A stretch of DNA of 64,000 bases, from positions 310,001 through 374,000 of the forward strand of contig SNWL01000008.1 in NCBI GenBank assembly GCA_004362315.1, in the 5' to 3' direction. Positions within the stretch are counted from its first letter, which is position 1, and each line of letters starts with the position of its first letter. Below, piece after piece: positions 35,175 to 44,394 of this stretch. Source of the stretch: Mycobacterium sp. BK086 (lineage in GTDB: Bacteria > Actinomycetota > Actinomycetes > Mycobacteriales > Mycobacteriaceae). A model generated the notes under the pieces. That model searched no databases and had not been told where the DNA came from. It saw only the letters and a list, made by a program, of their open reading frames with translations. Position numbers and translations under genes: made by a program.

Positions 35175-36040
35175 CCGAAGCTCAAGGCAAGGGCCACCGC
35201 GACGGACCACACCAGCATGGTCAGGCCGGTGTCGCGCAGGACCGGGATGAGTTCACGGCCCCCGAGGCCGCGACGCACCGGTCCGGCCGCGCGCAGCGCC
35301 AGCGGCGCCGCAACCAACCCGGCCGCGCACCACGGCGTCGCCAGCATCAGGACCAGCGTCAGCACTCCGGCCAGCGCGAGCAGCGACTGATAGAAGACCC
35401 GGGTGCGGCCATCGCCGAGGCGGACCGCCAGGGTCAGCTTGCCCGCCACCCGGTCGGTCGGGATATCGCGCAGGTTGTTGGCGACCAGCACTGCCGAGGA
35501 CAACGCCCCGGTCGCAACCGCGAGGCTCAAGCCGACCCAGTCCACCCGCAGCGCCTGGGTGTACTGCGTGCCCAGCACGGCGACGAGCCCGAAGAACACG
35601 AACACCGCGATCTCACCGAAGCCGGCGTAGCCGTAGGGCCGCGAGCCGCCGGTGTACAGCCACGCCCCTGCGATACAGCCCACGCCGACCGCGATCAGCC
35701 ACGGGGCGCTGACGACGGCCAGCGCCAGCCCGGCGACCGCACCCACGGCGAGGCTGACGATCGCGGCGGTCAGGACGGCGCGCGGTGTCGCCAGCTTGGA
35801 GCCGACCAGACGCAGCGGACCCGCGCGCTCGTCGTCGGTGCCGCGGATGCCGTCGGAGTAGTCGTTGGCGAAGTTGACGCCGACGATCAGTGCGAGTGAG
35901 ACGGCAAGTGCCAGTAGCGCCTTCCACCACACGGCGGCGTGCAACCATGCCGCCCCGCCGGTGCCCGCGATCACCGGCGCCACCGCGTTGGGCAGGGTTC
36001 TGGGCCTGGCCCCTTCGATCCACTGCGCGATGCTCGCCAT
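35171..36040 (-). CDS. menA: 1,4-dihydroxy-2-naphthoate octaprenyltransferase
   Basis: 289-residue UbiA-family prenyltransferase of menaquinone synthesis, attaching the polyprenyl chain to DHNA. The Asp-rich motif is [17 protein letters not shown] near residue 60, a second Asp-containing region is NNLRDIPTD, and about eight to nine helices are predicted. ATG 36040 ([20 protein letters not shown]) is preferred to GTG 36061. In M. tuberculosis fabH lies next to menA; here it is absent. The menE and menB genes for the same pathway lie at 51-57 kb. Confidence 0.94.
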   Translation of the reverse strand: MASIAQWIEGARPRTLPNAVAPVIAGTGGAAWLHAAVWWKALLALAVSLALIVGVNFANDYSDGIRGTDDERAGPLRLVGSKLATPRAVLTAAIVSLAVGAVAGLALAVVSAPWLIAVGVGCIAGAWLYTGGSRPYGYAGFGEIAVFVFFGLVAVLGTQYTQALRVDWVGLSLAVATGALSSAVLVANNLRDIPTDRVAGKLTLAVRLGDGRTRVFYQSLLALAGVLTLVLMLATPWCAAGLVAAPLALRAAGPVRRGLGGRELIPVLRDTGLTMLVWSVAVALALSFG

Positions 36041-36664
36041 GACCGCAATCGTCGCACGCACCGGGTTCGGCGACGCCGGGGCGCAGGGCTGGCGGGGATC
36101 AGGGATTTGCTGGTTCCGCGTGATCCTGGCTCGCCGTACGTAGCTGCCGATCCTGGCAACTGACTGGACACTCGTTAGCCAGGTGTTGTGTCTGTCCCGA
36201 TCCGAGCGGCGCGGGCCGCTGCTGAAAACGCCTCACCGGGAGCGATCGCCTTTGCCGATGGATCACGCGGCACGATTGCCGTGATCGATTAGCTGAATTA
36301 AGCATCTGCGTACGACGGCATGTCAGGAACAACTTGATTCAGCAAACTACCGATATCCGCATTACGGGTGGTAGGCGGTGGGTGGTGACAGGTATGCAAA
36401 AGTGTTCAGTTAATAAAAACTCCGGCGATAACAGGTTTCAGTCCGGATCTGGACTAGTTGCGGCCCTAAAACATTTAGGAGCACGATCTTGTTTGCTCTG
36501 GCGTTGAATTCAATCGCCCACCAGCGACTCTGCGAACTCCGGCGATTGCACGGGGCCCGGGGGTGCTGACGGACACGTAAGCACTTCTCTGAATGCATCC
36601 TTTTCTCAGATTCTCCTCAGCTACTGTTTGCCGCGTCCAAGTGAGTGCCTTGACGGGAGTAAAC
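36041..36664. other. AT-richer intergenic region without a supported gene
   Basis: About 620 bp between menA (minus) and the GjpA-like gene (plus) with visibly lower GC than the flanks and no credible coding frame. It holds a hairpin with a 2-nt bulge (GATCACGCGGC, loop, GCCGTGATC; 36261-36286) lacking a T-run, and a perfect palindrome CCTAAA-ACA-TTTAGG (36465-36479). It occupies the place where fabH sits in M. tuberculosis. It probably carries the promoter and long leader of the exported-protein gene. Confidence 0.6.
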
Positions 36665-37759
36665 ATGCACATAGCTGTGCGGTCCACCGTTGCGACCGGG
36701 GTAGCGCTGGTCGGAGCCAGTGCCATCGCGTTGTCACCGATTCAGCCAGTCGGTTCGGTCGCCCTGCCGTTGTCGGAAGTCAATGTCTCCGCTGCCGTTT
36801 CGAATGTTGCGGTGGAACTCGCCGCGCTGCCCAACCCCATCGCGCCATGGGTGGACGTGTTCACCGCGGCCGTCACCAACGCGGGTGTGCTCGGCTCCGC
36901 GTGGCTCGCCGACCCCGCACCGATCCTTCGCCAGACCGCGTCGAACTGGATCGGGTACGGCAAGATCGTCGCGACCGCACTCGGCGATGGAGCCAAGGCT
37001 GCGGTCGACTACTTCACGACGACCTTCCCCCAAGCTCTCCAGACCGCGTTCCAGCAGCTCCGCGACGGGAATCCGGCAGGGGCGGCATCGACCTTGAGTG
37101 ACGCGGTCCTGGGCATCGTCTTGAACGTCGGGCTGCCGTTCTTCCCGGTTGTCGCGATCCCCGGTCAGATCACCACCAACCTCAACGCCGCAGTCCAGGC
37201 GGCGACGGGTCTCGAGTCGCTGCTCGGTCTGGTCCTCGGTGTGGTCGGGCCGGTCGGCGGCGTGATCCGGGCGACCGGTGACACTGCGCAGGCCTTCCTC
37301 GACGCAATCAATGACAAGGACTACTCGGCGGCCGCCCAGGCGTTCTTCGACCTCGGGCCGAACATCACGACCGCGATCATCAACGGCTACACGACCACTG
37401 ACGGGACCCTGTACCCGGGCTTGCTCACTCCGCCGGATACCTCCGGCTTCAACCAGGGCCTCGTGTACTCGTTGCTGGTGTCGATTCCGCAGGCGATCGC
37501 CACTGCGATCGGTGCCCCGGCACCCAGCGGTGCGGCCAACCGGGCAGCCAAGTCGGCGGCCGCGGCCGAGTCTGCCGCGGCGCCCTCGGGCGTCGCCGGA
37601 TCGGCGAGGACCGCGCGTGCCGGTGCGCCGCAGGCGAGCAGTAAGAAGGCCACCAAGGCCGACCGTGCTGCCGCAGGCGCCAAGAAGTCGACGGGCGCCA
37701 AGACGTCGACCGGAGCCAAGAGCGCACGGCCGCACCGCGGTGGTAGCGCAGCGGGGTAG
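36665..37759 (+). CDS. Exported GjpA-like (putative outer membrane porin family) protein
   Basis: 364-residue protein with an N-terminal signal (MHIAVRSTVATGVALVGASAIALSP). The central domain (about 30-280) has APWVDVFTAAVTNAGVLGSAWLADPAPILRQ, then VLGIVLNVGLPFFPVV. The Ala/Lys-rich tail includes repeats of STGAK. This matches a large mycobacterial family annotated as GjpA-type porin, a name derived from a Gordonia protein; porin function is not shown by sequence. GGGAG precedes the ATG. A long AT-rich upstream region suggests complex regulation. Confidence 0.72.
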   Translation: MHIAVRSTVATGVALVGASAIALSPIQPVGSVALPLSEVNVSAAVSNVAVELAALPNPIAPWVDVFTAAVTNAGVLGSAWLADPAPILRQTASNWIGYGKIVATALGDGAKAAVDYFTTTFPQALQTAFQQLRDGNPAGAASTLSDAVLGIVLNVGLPFFPVVAIPGQITTNLNAAVQAATGLESLLGLVLGVVGPVGGVIRATGDTAQAFLDAINDKDYSAAAQAFFDLGPNITTAIINGYTTTDGTLYPGLLTPPDTSGFNQGLVYSLLVSIPQAIATAIGAPAPSGAANRAAKSAAAAESAAAPSGVAGSARTARAGAPQASSKKATKADRAAAGAKKSTGAKTSTGAKSARPHRGGSAAG

Positions 37760-37767
37760 ACCACTCG

Positions 37768-38358
37768 ATGCATCATGACGATGCGGATAGCGGGTCCTCT
37801 GCCCAATGGGTGGAGGACCCGCTGCCCGGGTATGAGTGGGAACCGAACGCCGGCAACGGTTTTCGCCCCGCGTACCAGCGGTATCTGAGTCTCGGCTTCG
37901 ACGAACTCGAGGCCAGTGCGTGGCTGCATTTCGATTCGGTGGCCACAGCGCTGCAATCCGTCGTCAACCGCGGTCTGCTGCACCAACACAAGCTGAGCCT
38001 GGCCGACGTTCAGCTGCTGTCGCATCTGAAGAGCAACGGCCCCAGCCAGATGGGCGTCCTCGCCGAGATGCTGATGGTCACTCCCAGCGCCCTGACCCAG
38101 CAGACCCAGCGCCTGGAGCGGCGCCGGCTGGTGAGCCGGGAGGCGAGCAGTGACGACGGGCGACGGGTGCTGGCGACGATCACCAGGGAAGGCGTGCGGC
38201 TGACCACGGCCTCGCTGGAGACGTACGCCCGGTTGGTGCGCGCGCACTTTCTGGATGACTTGAGCAGACGGCAGATGATTGCTCTGGGTGACGGGTGCCG
38301 CCGGATCAGCGCCCGGCTGAGGGCGACCGATTCGGCACCTGATCTTACGGATCCCTGA
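37768..38358 (+). CDS. MarR-family transcriptional regulator
   Basis: 196-residue regulator. After an unusual 50-residue N-terminus it has the MarR winged helix: LSLADVQLLSHLKSNGPSQMGVLAEMLMVTPSALTQQTQRLERRRLVSREASSDDGRRVLATITREG. It begins 8 nt after the exported-protein gene and may control it or the following nucleoside phosphorylase. Ligand unknown. Confidence 0.86.
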   Translation: MHHDDADSGSSAQWVEDPLPGYEWEPNAGNGFRPAYQRYLSLGFDELEASAWLHFDSVATALQSVVNRGLLHQHKLSLADVQLLSHLKSNGPSQMGVLAEMLMVTPSALTQQTQRLERRRLVSREASSDDGRRVLATITREGVRLTTASLETYARLVRAHFLDDLSRRQMIALGDGCRRISARLRATDSAPDLTDP

Positions 38359-38399
38359 CGAGACGCCGGCTGCCACGCCCGATCCTTCACAATGGTCGA

Positions 38400-39176
38400 A
38401 TGCTCGGAGTCATCGGCGGCAGCGGTTTCTACTCATTCTTCGGGTCCGACGCGCGAAGCGTGAACCTGGACACTCCATACGGTGAGCCGAGTGCGCCGAT
38501 CACCGTCGGCCGAGTCGGTGATCATGAGGTCGCCTTCCTGCCGCGACATGGTCTGACTCATGAGTTCTCGCCGCACACCGTGCCGTATCGGGCCAACATG
38601 TGGGCGCTGCGCGCACTGGGAGTGCGACGGGTTTTCGGGCCGTGCGCGGTCGGCAGTCTCACATCGGAGCTGGGTCCCGGCGCGGTCGTCGTACCCGATC
38701 AGCTGGTCGACCGGACGCGAGGCCGCGCCGATACCTACTTCGACTCCGGCGGCATTCACGTCGGGTTCGCCGACCCGTACTGCCCGACACTGCGTGCGGT
38801 GGCCGCTGATCTGCCCGGGGTTGTCGACGGCGGCACCATGGTGGTGGTGCAGGGGCCGCGGTTCTCCACTCGAGCCGAGAGCCAGTGGTTCGCGCGCGAA
38901 GGGTTCACGTTGATCAACATGACCGGATATCCCGAGACTGTCTTGGCGCGTGAGCTGGAAATGTGTTATGCAGCAATAGCTTTGGTCACCGATCTGGATG
39001 CCGGCGTCGACCTCGGTGCTGGGGTGCGCGCCGTAGACGTCTTCGCGGAATTCGAGAAGAACATGGGGCCGTTCAAGAAGCTGGTGCTCGAGGCCATCGA
39101 TCAGGTTCCTTCTGACCGTGCGTGCACACATTGCCTCGCCCATGATGGTGTCGAGTTGCCCTTCGACCTGCCATGA
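38400..39176 (+). CDS. mtnP: S-methyl-5'-thioadenosine phosphorylase/purine nucleoside phosphorylase (Rv0535-like)
   Basis: 258-residue MTAP/PNP-2 family enzyme: MLGVIGGSGFYSFF, AFLPRHGLTHEFSPHTVPYRANMWALRALG, QGPRFSTRAESQWF and INMTGYPETVLARELEMCYA. It phosphorolyses methylthioadenosine or a related purine nucleoside in salvage. Its stop overlaps the following epimerase start by 4 nt, as with Rv0535-Rv0536. Confidence 0.93.
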   Translation: MLGVIGGSGFYSFFGSDARSVNLDTPYGEPSAPITVGRVGDHEVAFLPRHGLTHEFSPHTVPYRANMWALRALGVRRVFGPCAVGSLTSELGPGAVVVPDQLVDRTRGRADTYFDSGGIHVGFADPYCPTLRAVAADLPGVVDGGTMVVVQGPRFSTRAESQWFAREGFTLINMTGYPETVLARELEMCYAAIALVTDLDAGVDLGAGVRAVDVFAEFEKNMGPFKKLVLEAIDQVPSDRACTHCLAHDGVELPFDLP

Positions 39177-40204
39177 GGGTGTTGCTCACCGGCGCAGCCG
39201 GATTCATCGGGAGCCGGATCCGCGCCAGGCTTCAGGACGCCGGGCACGAGGTGGTGGCGGCCGACGTCATGCTCGATGCTGCTCATGGGCCGGCTGCCGT
39301 GTTGCCCGACGGCTGCCACCGGGTCGACGTGCGCGACGCGGATGCGTTGTCGCGTTTGATTTCCGGAATCGACGTCGTGTGCCATCAAGCGGCGGTGGTG
39401 GGTGCGGGAGTCAATGCCGCCGACGCGCCGTCCTACGCCTCACACAATGACCACGGCACGGCGGTGTTGTTGTCGCAGATGTACGCCGCGGGGGTCCAGC
39501 GGCTGGTACTGGCATCGTCGATGGTGGTCTACGGACAAGGCGGATACCGCTGTCCGGATCACGGAGCGGTCGAGCCGCTCGCGCGTACGCGCGCCGATCT
39601 GGACGCCGGGGTGTTCGAGCATCGGTGTCCGGTTGGCGGAGAAGAACTCTCGTGGCAGCTCGTCGGCGAGGAGGCTCCGTTGCGCCCGCGCAGCCTGTAC
39701 GCCGCCAGCAAGGTGGCCCAGGAGCACTATGCGCTGGCGTGGGCGGAGTCGACGGGTGGCTCCGTCGTCGCGTTGCGCTACCACAATGTGTACGGCCCGG
39801 GCATGCCGCGCGACACCCCGTATTCCGGAGTGGCCGCAATATTTCGGTCGTCCCTCGAAAAGGGTGAACCCCCAAGAGTTTACGAGGACGGCGGCCAGAT
39901 GCGTGATTTCGTCCACGTCGACGATGTCGCCGCAGCCAACGTCGCCGCCATCCAATCGGATGCGGGCGGCTTTCTGGCTGCCAACGTCTGCTCGGGCAAA
40001 CCGATCTCGATCATGACCGTGGCCACCCGGCTGTGTGAGGCTCGCGGGGGAGCCGCCCCGGTGGTCACCGGCCAGTATCGCAGCGGCGATGTCCGCCACA
40101 TCGTCGCCGATCCGACCCTGGCTGCCGAGTCGCTCGGGTTCCGGGCCGCGATCGATCCCGATCAGGGGTTGCGGAACTTCGCGTTCGAGCCGCTGCGTGC
40201 GTGA
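39173..40204 (+). CDS. NAD-dependent epimerase/dehydratase (GalE3/Rv0536-like)
   Basis: 343-residue extended SDR with a canonical TGAAGFIG glycine motif and active-site SSMVVYG plus YAASK (catalytic Tyr/Lys present). This contrasts with the divergent SDR at 5999. Also typical are RYHNVYGPGMPRDTPYSGVAAIF and RDFVHVDDVA. A sugar-nucleotide epimerase or dehydratase is likely, substrate undefined. Translationally coupled to mtnP. Confidence 0.9.
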   Translation: MRVLLTGAAGFIGSRIRARLQDAGHEVVAADVMLDAAHGPAAVLPDGCHRVDVRDADALSRLISGIDVVCHQAAVVGAGVNAADAPSYASHNDHGTAVLLSQMYAAGVQRLVLASSMVVYGQGGYRCPDHGAVEPLARTRADLDAGVFEHRCPVGGEELSWQLVGEEAPLRPRSLYAASKVAQEHYALAWAESTGGSVVALRYHNVYGPGMPRDTPYSGVAAIFRSSLEKGEPPRVYEDGGQMRDFVHVDDVAAANVAAIQSDAGGFLAANVCSGKPISIMTVATRLCEARGGAAPVVTGQYRSGDVRHIVADPTLAAESLGFRAAIDPDQGLRNFAFEPLRA

Positions 40205-40275
40205 CCCGCGCCACAGCCATTAAATCCCCTCTCTCCGTGGGTATTTGAACCGCGAGGACGGCGGTCCCCGGAACT

Positions 40276-40291
40276 GGTGACAATGGTCACC
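40276..40291. promoter_or_regulatory. Crp/FNR-family type palindrome upstream of ahpC
   Basis: GGTGAC-AATG-GTCACC, a perfect 6-bp inverted repeat that contains GTGA-N6-TCAC, the core recognised by mycobacterial Crp (Rv3676-type) proteins. It is centred about 97 nt upstream of the ahpC start and follows the epimerase gene. cAMP-Crp control of the peroxidase genes is therefore possible. Confidence 0.55.
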
Positions 40292-40379
40292 TTCCGGTGC
40301 CGAGGCCTGACCAAACGCCACCACGCCTGGCAGAATCTGGAATGGTTCCAATTTAGATATTCGAGGAGTGGTGATACCC

Positions 40380-40967
40380 ATGGCGCTATTGACAATCGGT
40401 GATCAATTCCCGGCCTACGACCTGAAGGCGGTTGTCGGTGGTGACCTGTCCAAGGTCGACGCCAAGCAGCCCGACGATTATTTCATCCAGGTGACGAGCT
40501 CGGACAGCCCGGGGAAGTGGCGCATTATCTTCTTCTGGCCCAAGGACTTCACGTTCGTCTGCCCCACCGAGATCGCCGCCTTCGGCAAACTCAACGATGA
40601 GTTCGAGGACCGCGACGCGCAGGTTCTCGGAGTGTCGGTGGACAACGAGTTCGTGCACTTCCAGTGGCGGGCGCAGCACGAGGACCTCAAGAAGCTGCCG
40701 TTCCCGATGGTGTCGGATCTCAAGCGCGAACTGTGCTTGGCGACGGGCGTGCTCAATGCCGACGGTGTTGCCGATCGCGCGACCTTCATCGTCGACCCCA
40801 ACAACGAGATCCAGTTCGTGTCGGTGACCGCCGGGTCGGTCGGCCGCAACGTCGACGAGGTGTTGCGCGTGCTCGACGCGCTGCAGTCCGACGAGTTGTG
40901 TGCGTGCAACTGGAAGAAGGGCGATCCGACGATCGACGCCGGTGAGCTTCTGGCCGAGGCGGTCTGA
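40380..40967 (+). CDS. ahpC: Alkyl hydroperoxide reductase AhpC (2-Cys peroxiredoxin)
   Basis: 195-residue peroxiredoxin very similar to mycobacterial AhpC: peroxidatic C61 in [12 protein letters not shown] and resolving cysteines in [12 protein letters not shown]. It reduces organic peroxides and peroxynitrite using AhpD or thioredoxin. ATG 40380 is used; GTG codons at 40368 and 40371 lie closer to GAGGAG at 40363-40368 but extend into sequence not found in homologues. No oxyR or furA gene is adjacent. Confidence 0.96.
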   Translation: MALLTIGDQFPAYDLKAVVGGDLSKVDAKQPDDYFIQVTSSDSPGKWRIIFFWPKDFTFVCPTEIAAFGKLNDEFEDRDAQVLGVSVDNEFVHFQWRAQHEDLKKLPFPMVSDLKRELCLATGVLNADGVADRATFIVDPNNEIQFVSVTAGSVGRNVDEVLRVLDALQSDELCACNWKKGDPTIDAGELLAEAV

Positions 40968-40968
40968 C

Positions 40969-41502
40969 ATGAGCATCGACGCCATCAAAGAGGCGTTGCC
41001 CGAGTACGCCAAGGATCTCAAGCTCAACCTGGGCAGCATCGCCCGTTCGACCGAGCTGACCGAACAGCAGTTGTGGGGCGCGCTGGTGGCGACCGCCGCG
41101 GCGACCAAGTCCGAGCAGCTGCTGCGCGAGGTCACCGAGGACGCTCTCGACGTGTTGTCCGAGGAGGCCTATCACGCCGCGCTGGGTGCCGCCGCCATCA
41201 TGGGGATGAACAATGTGTTCTACCGCACCCGTCACCAGCTGGACGGCCGTTACGACGACTTGCGAGCGGGGCTGCGGATGAACATCATCGCCAATCCTGG
41301 TGTGGCCAAGGCAGATTTCGAACTGTGGTCGCTGGCGGTGTCGGCGATCAACGGCTGCGATCAGTGCCTGGCCGCCCACGAGAAGGAGCTCCGGGACGCC
41401 GAGGTGTCCCGCACGGTGATCTTCGAGGCCATCCGGCTCGCGTCGATCGTGGCCGGGGTGGCGCAGGCGCTGATAGCGACCCAGGCGCTGGCCACCGCCT
41501 GA
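40969..41502 (+). CDS. ahpD: Alkyl hydroperoxidase AhpD
   Basis: 177-residue AhpD with the catalytic CxxC in [16 protein letters not shown] (C130, C133, H137). It accepts electrons from the lipoamide/SucB-Lpd system and passes them to AhpC. The ATG lies directly after the ahpC stop (1-nt spacing), so the two are co-translated. Length and motif are standard. Confidence 0.96.
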   Translation: MSIDAIKEALPEYAKDLKLNLGSIARSTELTEQQLWGALVATAAATKSEQLLREVTEDALDVLSEEAYHAALGAAAIMGMNNVFYRTRHQLDGRYDDLRAGLRMNIIANPGVAKADFELWSLAVSAINGCDQCLAAHEKELRDAEVSRTVIFEAIRLASIVAGVAQALIATQALATA

Positions 41503-41576
41503 CCGGAGTTACGCGCTCGGCCCCCTTCTCAACCCGGTGGTTGGTCGGGAGGGGGGCTGAGCGCATACTGGGGCTC

Positions 41577-42701
41577 GTGAAGACCGAGATCTGCGACCAG
41601 TTCGGCATCGATTTCCCCTTGTTCGCCTTCAGCCACTGCCGCGATGTCGTCGCGGCAGTCACCAACGCCGGCGGCTTCGGCGTGCTGGGCGGCACCGCCT
41701 ACACCCCAGATCAGCTCGACCAGGAACTCAGCTGGATCGACGAGCAGGTGAAGGGCAAGCCGTACGGCGTCGACATCATCGTGCCCGCCAAATTCGAGGG
41801 CAAGGGCGAGAACCTCTCGTTCGGTCAGCTCACCGAGCGCATCCCCGACGACTTCCGGGCGTTCATCGACGAGCTGCTGGCCGCCCACGATATCGACATC
41901 AGCGACCAGCCGCGGATGGCCGCATCGTCACTGAGTGGGGACACCGGCGCGAGCCTGCTCGAAGTCTCGCTGAATCATCCGATCAAGTTGATGGCCAACG
42001 CACTTGGCGTTCCGCCGGACTACATGATCGAGGCCGGCAAGCAGACCGGTATCCCGGTGGCCGCACTCGTCGGCGCCAAAGAGCACGCGGTCAAACAGGT
42101 CAATGCGGGCGTCGATCTGATCGTCGCGCAAGGCACCGAGGCCGGCGGGCACTGCGGAGAGGTGACGACGCTGGTCCTCATTCCCGAAGTCATCGAAGCC
42201 ATCAAGCCGATCCGCGAGGTCCCGGTGCTGGCGGCCGGGGGGATCGTGACCGGCCGGCAGATGGCCGCATCGGTGGCGCTCGGCGCCGCGGGTGCGTGGA
42301 CGGGATCGGTATGGCTGACCACGGAGGAGGCCGAGACCGCACCGCACACCGTGCAGAAGTTCTTGGCCGCGACGTCGCGGGACACGGTGCGATCGGCCGG
42401 ACGCACCGGAAAGCCGTCACGGCAACTGGTTTCGGATTGGACCGATGCGTGGACGCCGCACGAGGGCGGTCGGCAGCCGCTGCCGTTACCTCTGCAGAAC
42501 ATGATCGCCGAGCCGGTGTTGCGCCGGATCGACAAGCTGGCCGAGGGCGGGCACCCGGGGGCGCAAGCTCTGGCGACCTACTTCGTCGGCCAGGGTGTGG
42601 GCCTGATGAACAAGGTCAAGCCCGCCCGTGAGGTGGTCCTGGAGTTCATCGAGGACTACCTGGCCGCCGCCGAGCGGCTCAGCAGGTCACTCGACGACTG
42701 A
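41577..42701 (+). CDS. Nitronate monooxygenase-family FMN protein
   Basis: 374-residue 2-nitropropane dioxygenase/NMO-family TIM barrel: CDQFGIDFPLFAFSHCRDVVAAVTNAGGFGVLGG, DLIVAQGTEAGGHCGEVTTLVLIPEV, VPVLAAGGIVTGRQMAASVALGAAGAWTGSVWL. These are FMN-phosphate-binding and active-site segments. GTG 41577 is the start at the domain boundary. It detoxifies alkyl nitronates or acts in enoyl-type redox; substrate unproven. 75 nt after ahpD. Confidence 0.88.
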   Translation: MKTEICDQFGIDFPLFAFSHCRDVVAAVTNAGGFGVLGGTAYTPDQLDQELSWIDEQVKGKPYGVDIIVPAKFEGKGENLSFGQLTERIPDDFRAFIDELLAAHDIDISDQPRMAASSLSGDTGASLLEVSLNHPIKLMANALGVPPDYMIEAGKQTGIPVAALVGAKEHAVKQVNAGVDLIVAQGTEAGGHCGEVTTLVLIPEVIEAIKPIREVPVLAAGGIVTGRQMAASVALGAAGAWTGSVWLTTEEAETAPHTVQKFLAATSRDTVRSAGRTGKPSRQLVSDWTDAWTPHEGGRQPLPLPLQNMIAEPVLRRIDKLAEGGHPGAQALATYFVGQGVGLMNKVKPAREVVLEFIEDYLAAAERLSRSLDD

Positions 42702-42702
42702 T

Positions 42703-43323
42703 CTACAGACCCTTGGGTGCGGCCTGCACGGCCCGCACGACCTCCGGGTCGCCGCTGAAGTCGACGCGGGCCAGCCGCCCGGTGGAGAACAGCAGCAATT
42801 CCTCGGGTGCGCCGGTCACCGTGACGGCCGGGCCGTGTCCGGCGACCAGCAAGGTCTCCCCGTCCGGGGTGCGCAGTTGCACCCGGGCCGGCATCTTCGA
42901 CAGGGTGAGCCGGGCCATCATCGACAGGGTGCGGCGCAGCCGGCCGGCCAGATCGGAATCCAGGCTCCGAGGTTCCCAGTTCGGCTGGGCGCGGCGGATG
43001 TCCTCATGGTGGATGAACATCTCGGCGACGTTGGCGACCGAGTCGACGAGCTTGAGCGGCGAATAGAGCGGCGGTCCGGCCGCCACCTTGCCCACCAGGG
43101 CGTCCCACTCGGTGTGCTCGGCCACGTCATCCTGCACCTTGGCGGTGTGGGCAGCGAAGCGGGGGATGAGGATGCCCGGTGCGGCATCGACGCGGTACTC
43201 GCGAACCATCAAGTGGGCAGCCAGGTCTCGGGCATCCCACCCCTCGCACAGGGTGGGGGCGTCCGGACCGACGTCGCGCAGAGCGGCGACCAGGGCGGCG
43301 CGTTCGCGCTGAGCTACCGACAT
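42703..43323 (-). CDS. TIGR03085-type mycothiol-dependent isomerase-like protein
   Basis: 206-residue protein of the DinB/maleylpyruvate-isomerase N-terminal family: MSVAQRERAALVAALRDVGPDAPTLCEGWDARDLAAHLMVREYRVD, with a His triad (AAHLMVRE, and MFIHHEDIRRAQP). These His normally bind divalent metal. ATG 43323 has GGGAGAA upstream. Family members may use mycothiol; reaction unknown. It converges with the NMO gene, 1 nt between stops. Confidence 0.82.
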   Translation of the reverse strand: MSVAQRERAALVAALRDVGPDAPTLCEGWDARDLAAHLMVREYRVDAAPGILIPRFAAHTAKVQDDVAEHTEWDALVGKVAAGPPLYSPLKLVDSVANVAEMFIHHEDIRRAQPNWEPRSLDSDLAGRLRRTLSMMARLTLSKMPARVQLRTPDGETLLVAGHGPAVTVTGAPEELLLFSTGRLARVDFSGDPEVVRAVQAAPKGL

Positions 43324-43371
43324 CAATGTTCTCCCTTCGGACACCACAGACGGGTATCAGGCTACCGACAG

Positions 43372-44394
43372 CTAGCCGGCGTGCGGCAGACGGACCTCGA
43401 ACCGAGCGCCGTGTTCGGTGTTGTGCGCCGACAGTGTGCCCCGGTGGGCCTGCACCAAACCTGCCGCGATCGCCAGACCGAGGCCAGATCCGCTCGGCAG
43501 TGACGAATCTTCGCGCGGGACACGGCTATTCGACCCGCGGTAGGCAATGTCGAAGACCCGGGGAAGGTCGGCCTCGTCGATGCCGACTCCGGTGTCGTCC
43601 ACCCGGGCCCACGCCGCGTCGTCGTCCGTACCGAGCGCAAGCGTCACCGTCCCGCCGGCCGGGGTATGCGCAATCGCATTCGCCACCAGATTGGACAGCA
43701 CCCGTACCAGTGCCCGGTCGCTGCCCATCACACGTACCGGCTCGGCGGGGACCGAGGCGGCCAGGCTGACGCCGGCGCGTTCGGCGGCGATCTTGTGGGC
43801 GGCGATGACGTCGTCGACGACCTCGTCGAGCGCCACTTTCTCATACGGGGCCTGCACCGCTCCGGCGTTGATCTTCGACATCTCGAACAGGTCGTCGACC
43901 ATCTCGGACAGCCGAATTGATTCGTGTTCAATGTTTTTGGCCTGCACCCGGACTTCACCGTTGCTGACGACCCCGTCGGCGATGGCTTCGGCCAGGGCCC
44001 GGATGCCGGCCAGCGGGGTGCGCAAGTCATGGCTCACGAACGCCACCAGTTGTCGTCGGGACTGTTCGGCCATTCGCTCCGAATCGCGGATTTCCTTTTC
44101 CCACACGGTTCTTCGGGCCTGATAGCGGGCCAGCATGACCGCCGCGGGCACCGTCACGATCGCCACGATGAGCAGGACGATGGCAATCGAGGTGAACGTG
44201 CTGGTGATCATGAACCCGCTGGCGCCCAGGACTCCGGTCAGTGTCGCCAGGGTCGGGATCAGCACCAGCACCGCCATCGTCACGGTCATCGACAGCGACC
44301 GGGCCAGCCGAATCACCAACGCCCCCAGCAGGACAACGGGCAGCGAGCAGGCCAGCGCCAGTACCGCCATCCTGGCGAGTTCATGCGGGGGCAT
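43372..44394 (-). CDS. Sensor histidine kinase
   Basis: 340-residue kinase with about three or four N-terminal helices and almost no extracytoplasmic domain (VLALACSLPVVLLGALVIRL; VTMAVLVLIPTLATLTGVLGASGFMI; IAIVLLIVAIVTVPAAVML). H-box FVSHDLRTPLAGIRALAEA (H122), N-box NLVANAIAHTP, and G-boxes DDTGVGID and GSGLGLAIA follow. ATG 44394 overlaps the response regulator gene by 14 nt. The short loops suggest sensing within the membrane. Cognate regulator is the adjacent gene. Confidence 0.9.
   Translation of the reverse strand: MPPHELARMAVLALACSLPVVLLGALVIRLARSLSMTVTMAVLVLIPTLATLTGVLGASGFMITSTFTSIAIVLLIVAIVTVPAAVMLARYQARRTVWEKEIRDSERMAEQSRRQLVAFVSHDLRTPLAGIRALAEAIADGVVSNGEVRVQAKNIEHESIRLSEMVDDLFEMSKINAGAVQAPYEKVALDEVVDDVIAAHKIAAERAGVSLAASVPAEPVRVMGSDRALVRVLSNLVANAIAHTPAGGTVTLALGTDDDAAWARVDDTGVGIDEADLPRVFDIAYRGSNSRVPREDSSLPSGSGLGLAIAAGLVQAHRGTLSAHNTEHGARFEVRLPHAG

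Noticed and set aside
36261-36286. Hairpin considered as an intrinsic terminator
   Set aside because: No T-run follows and neither flanking gene is transcribed toward it.
40380-40967. ahpC considered a recent transfer because of its unusual location
   Set aside because: Codon use and protein sequence are typically mycobacterial; only the position is unusual.
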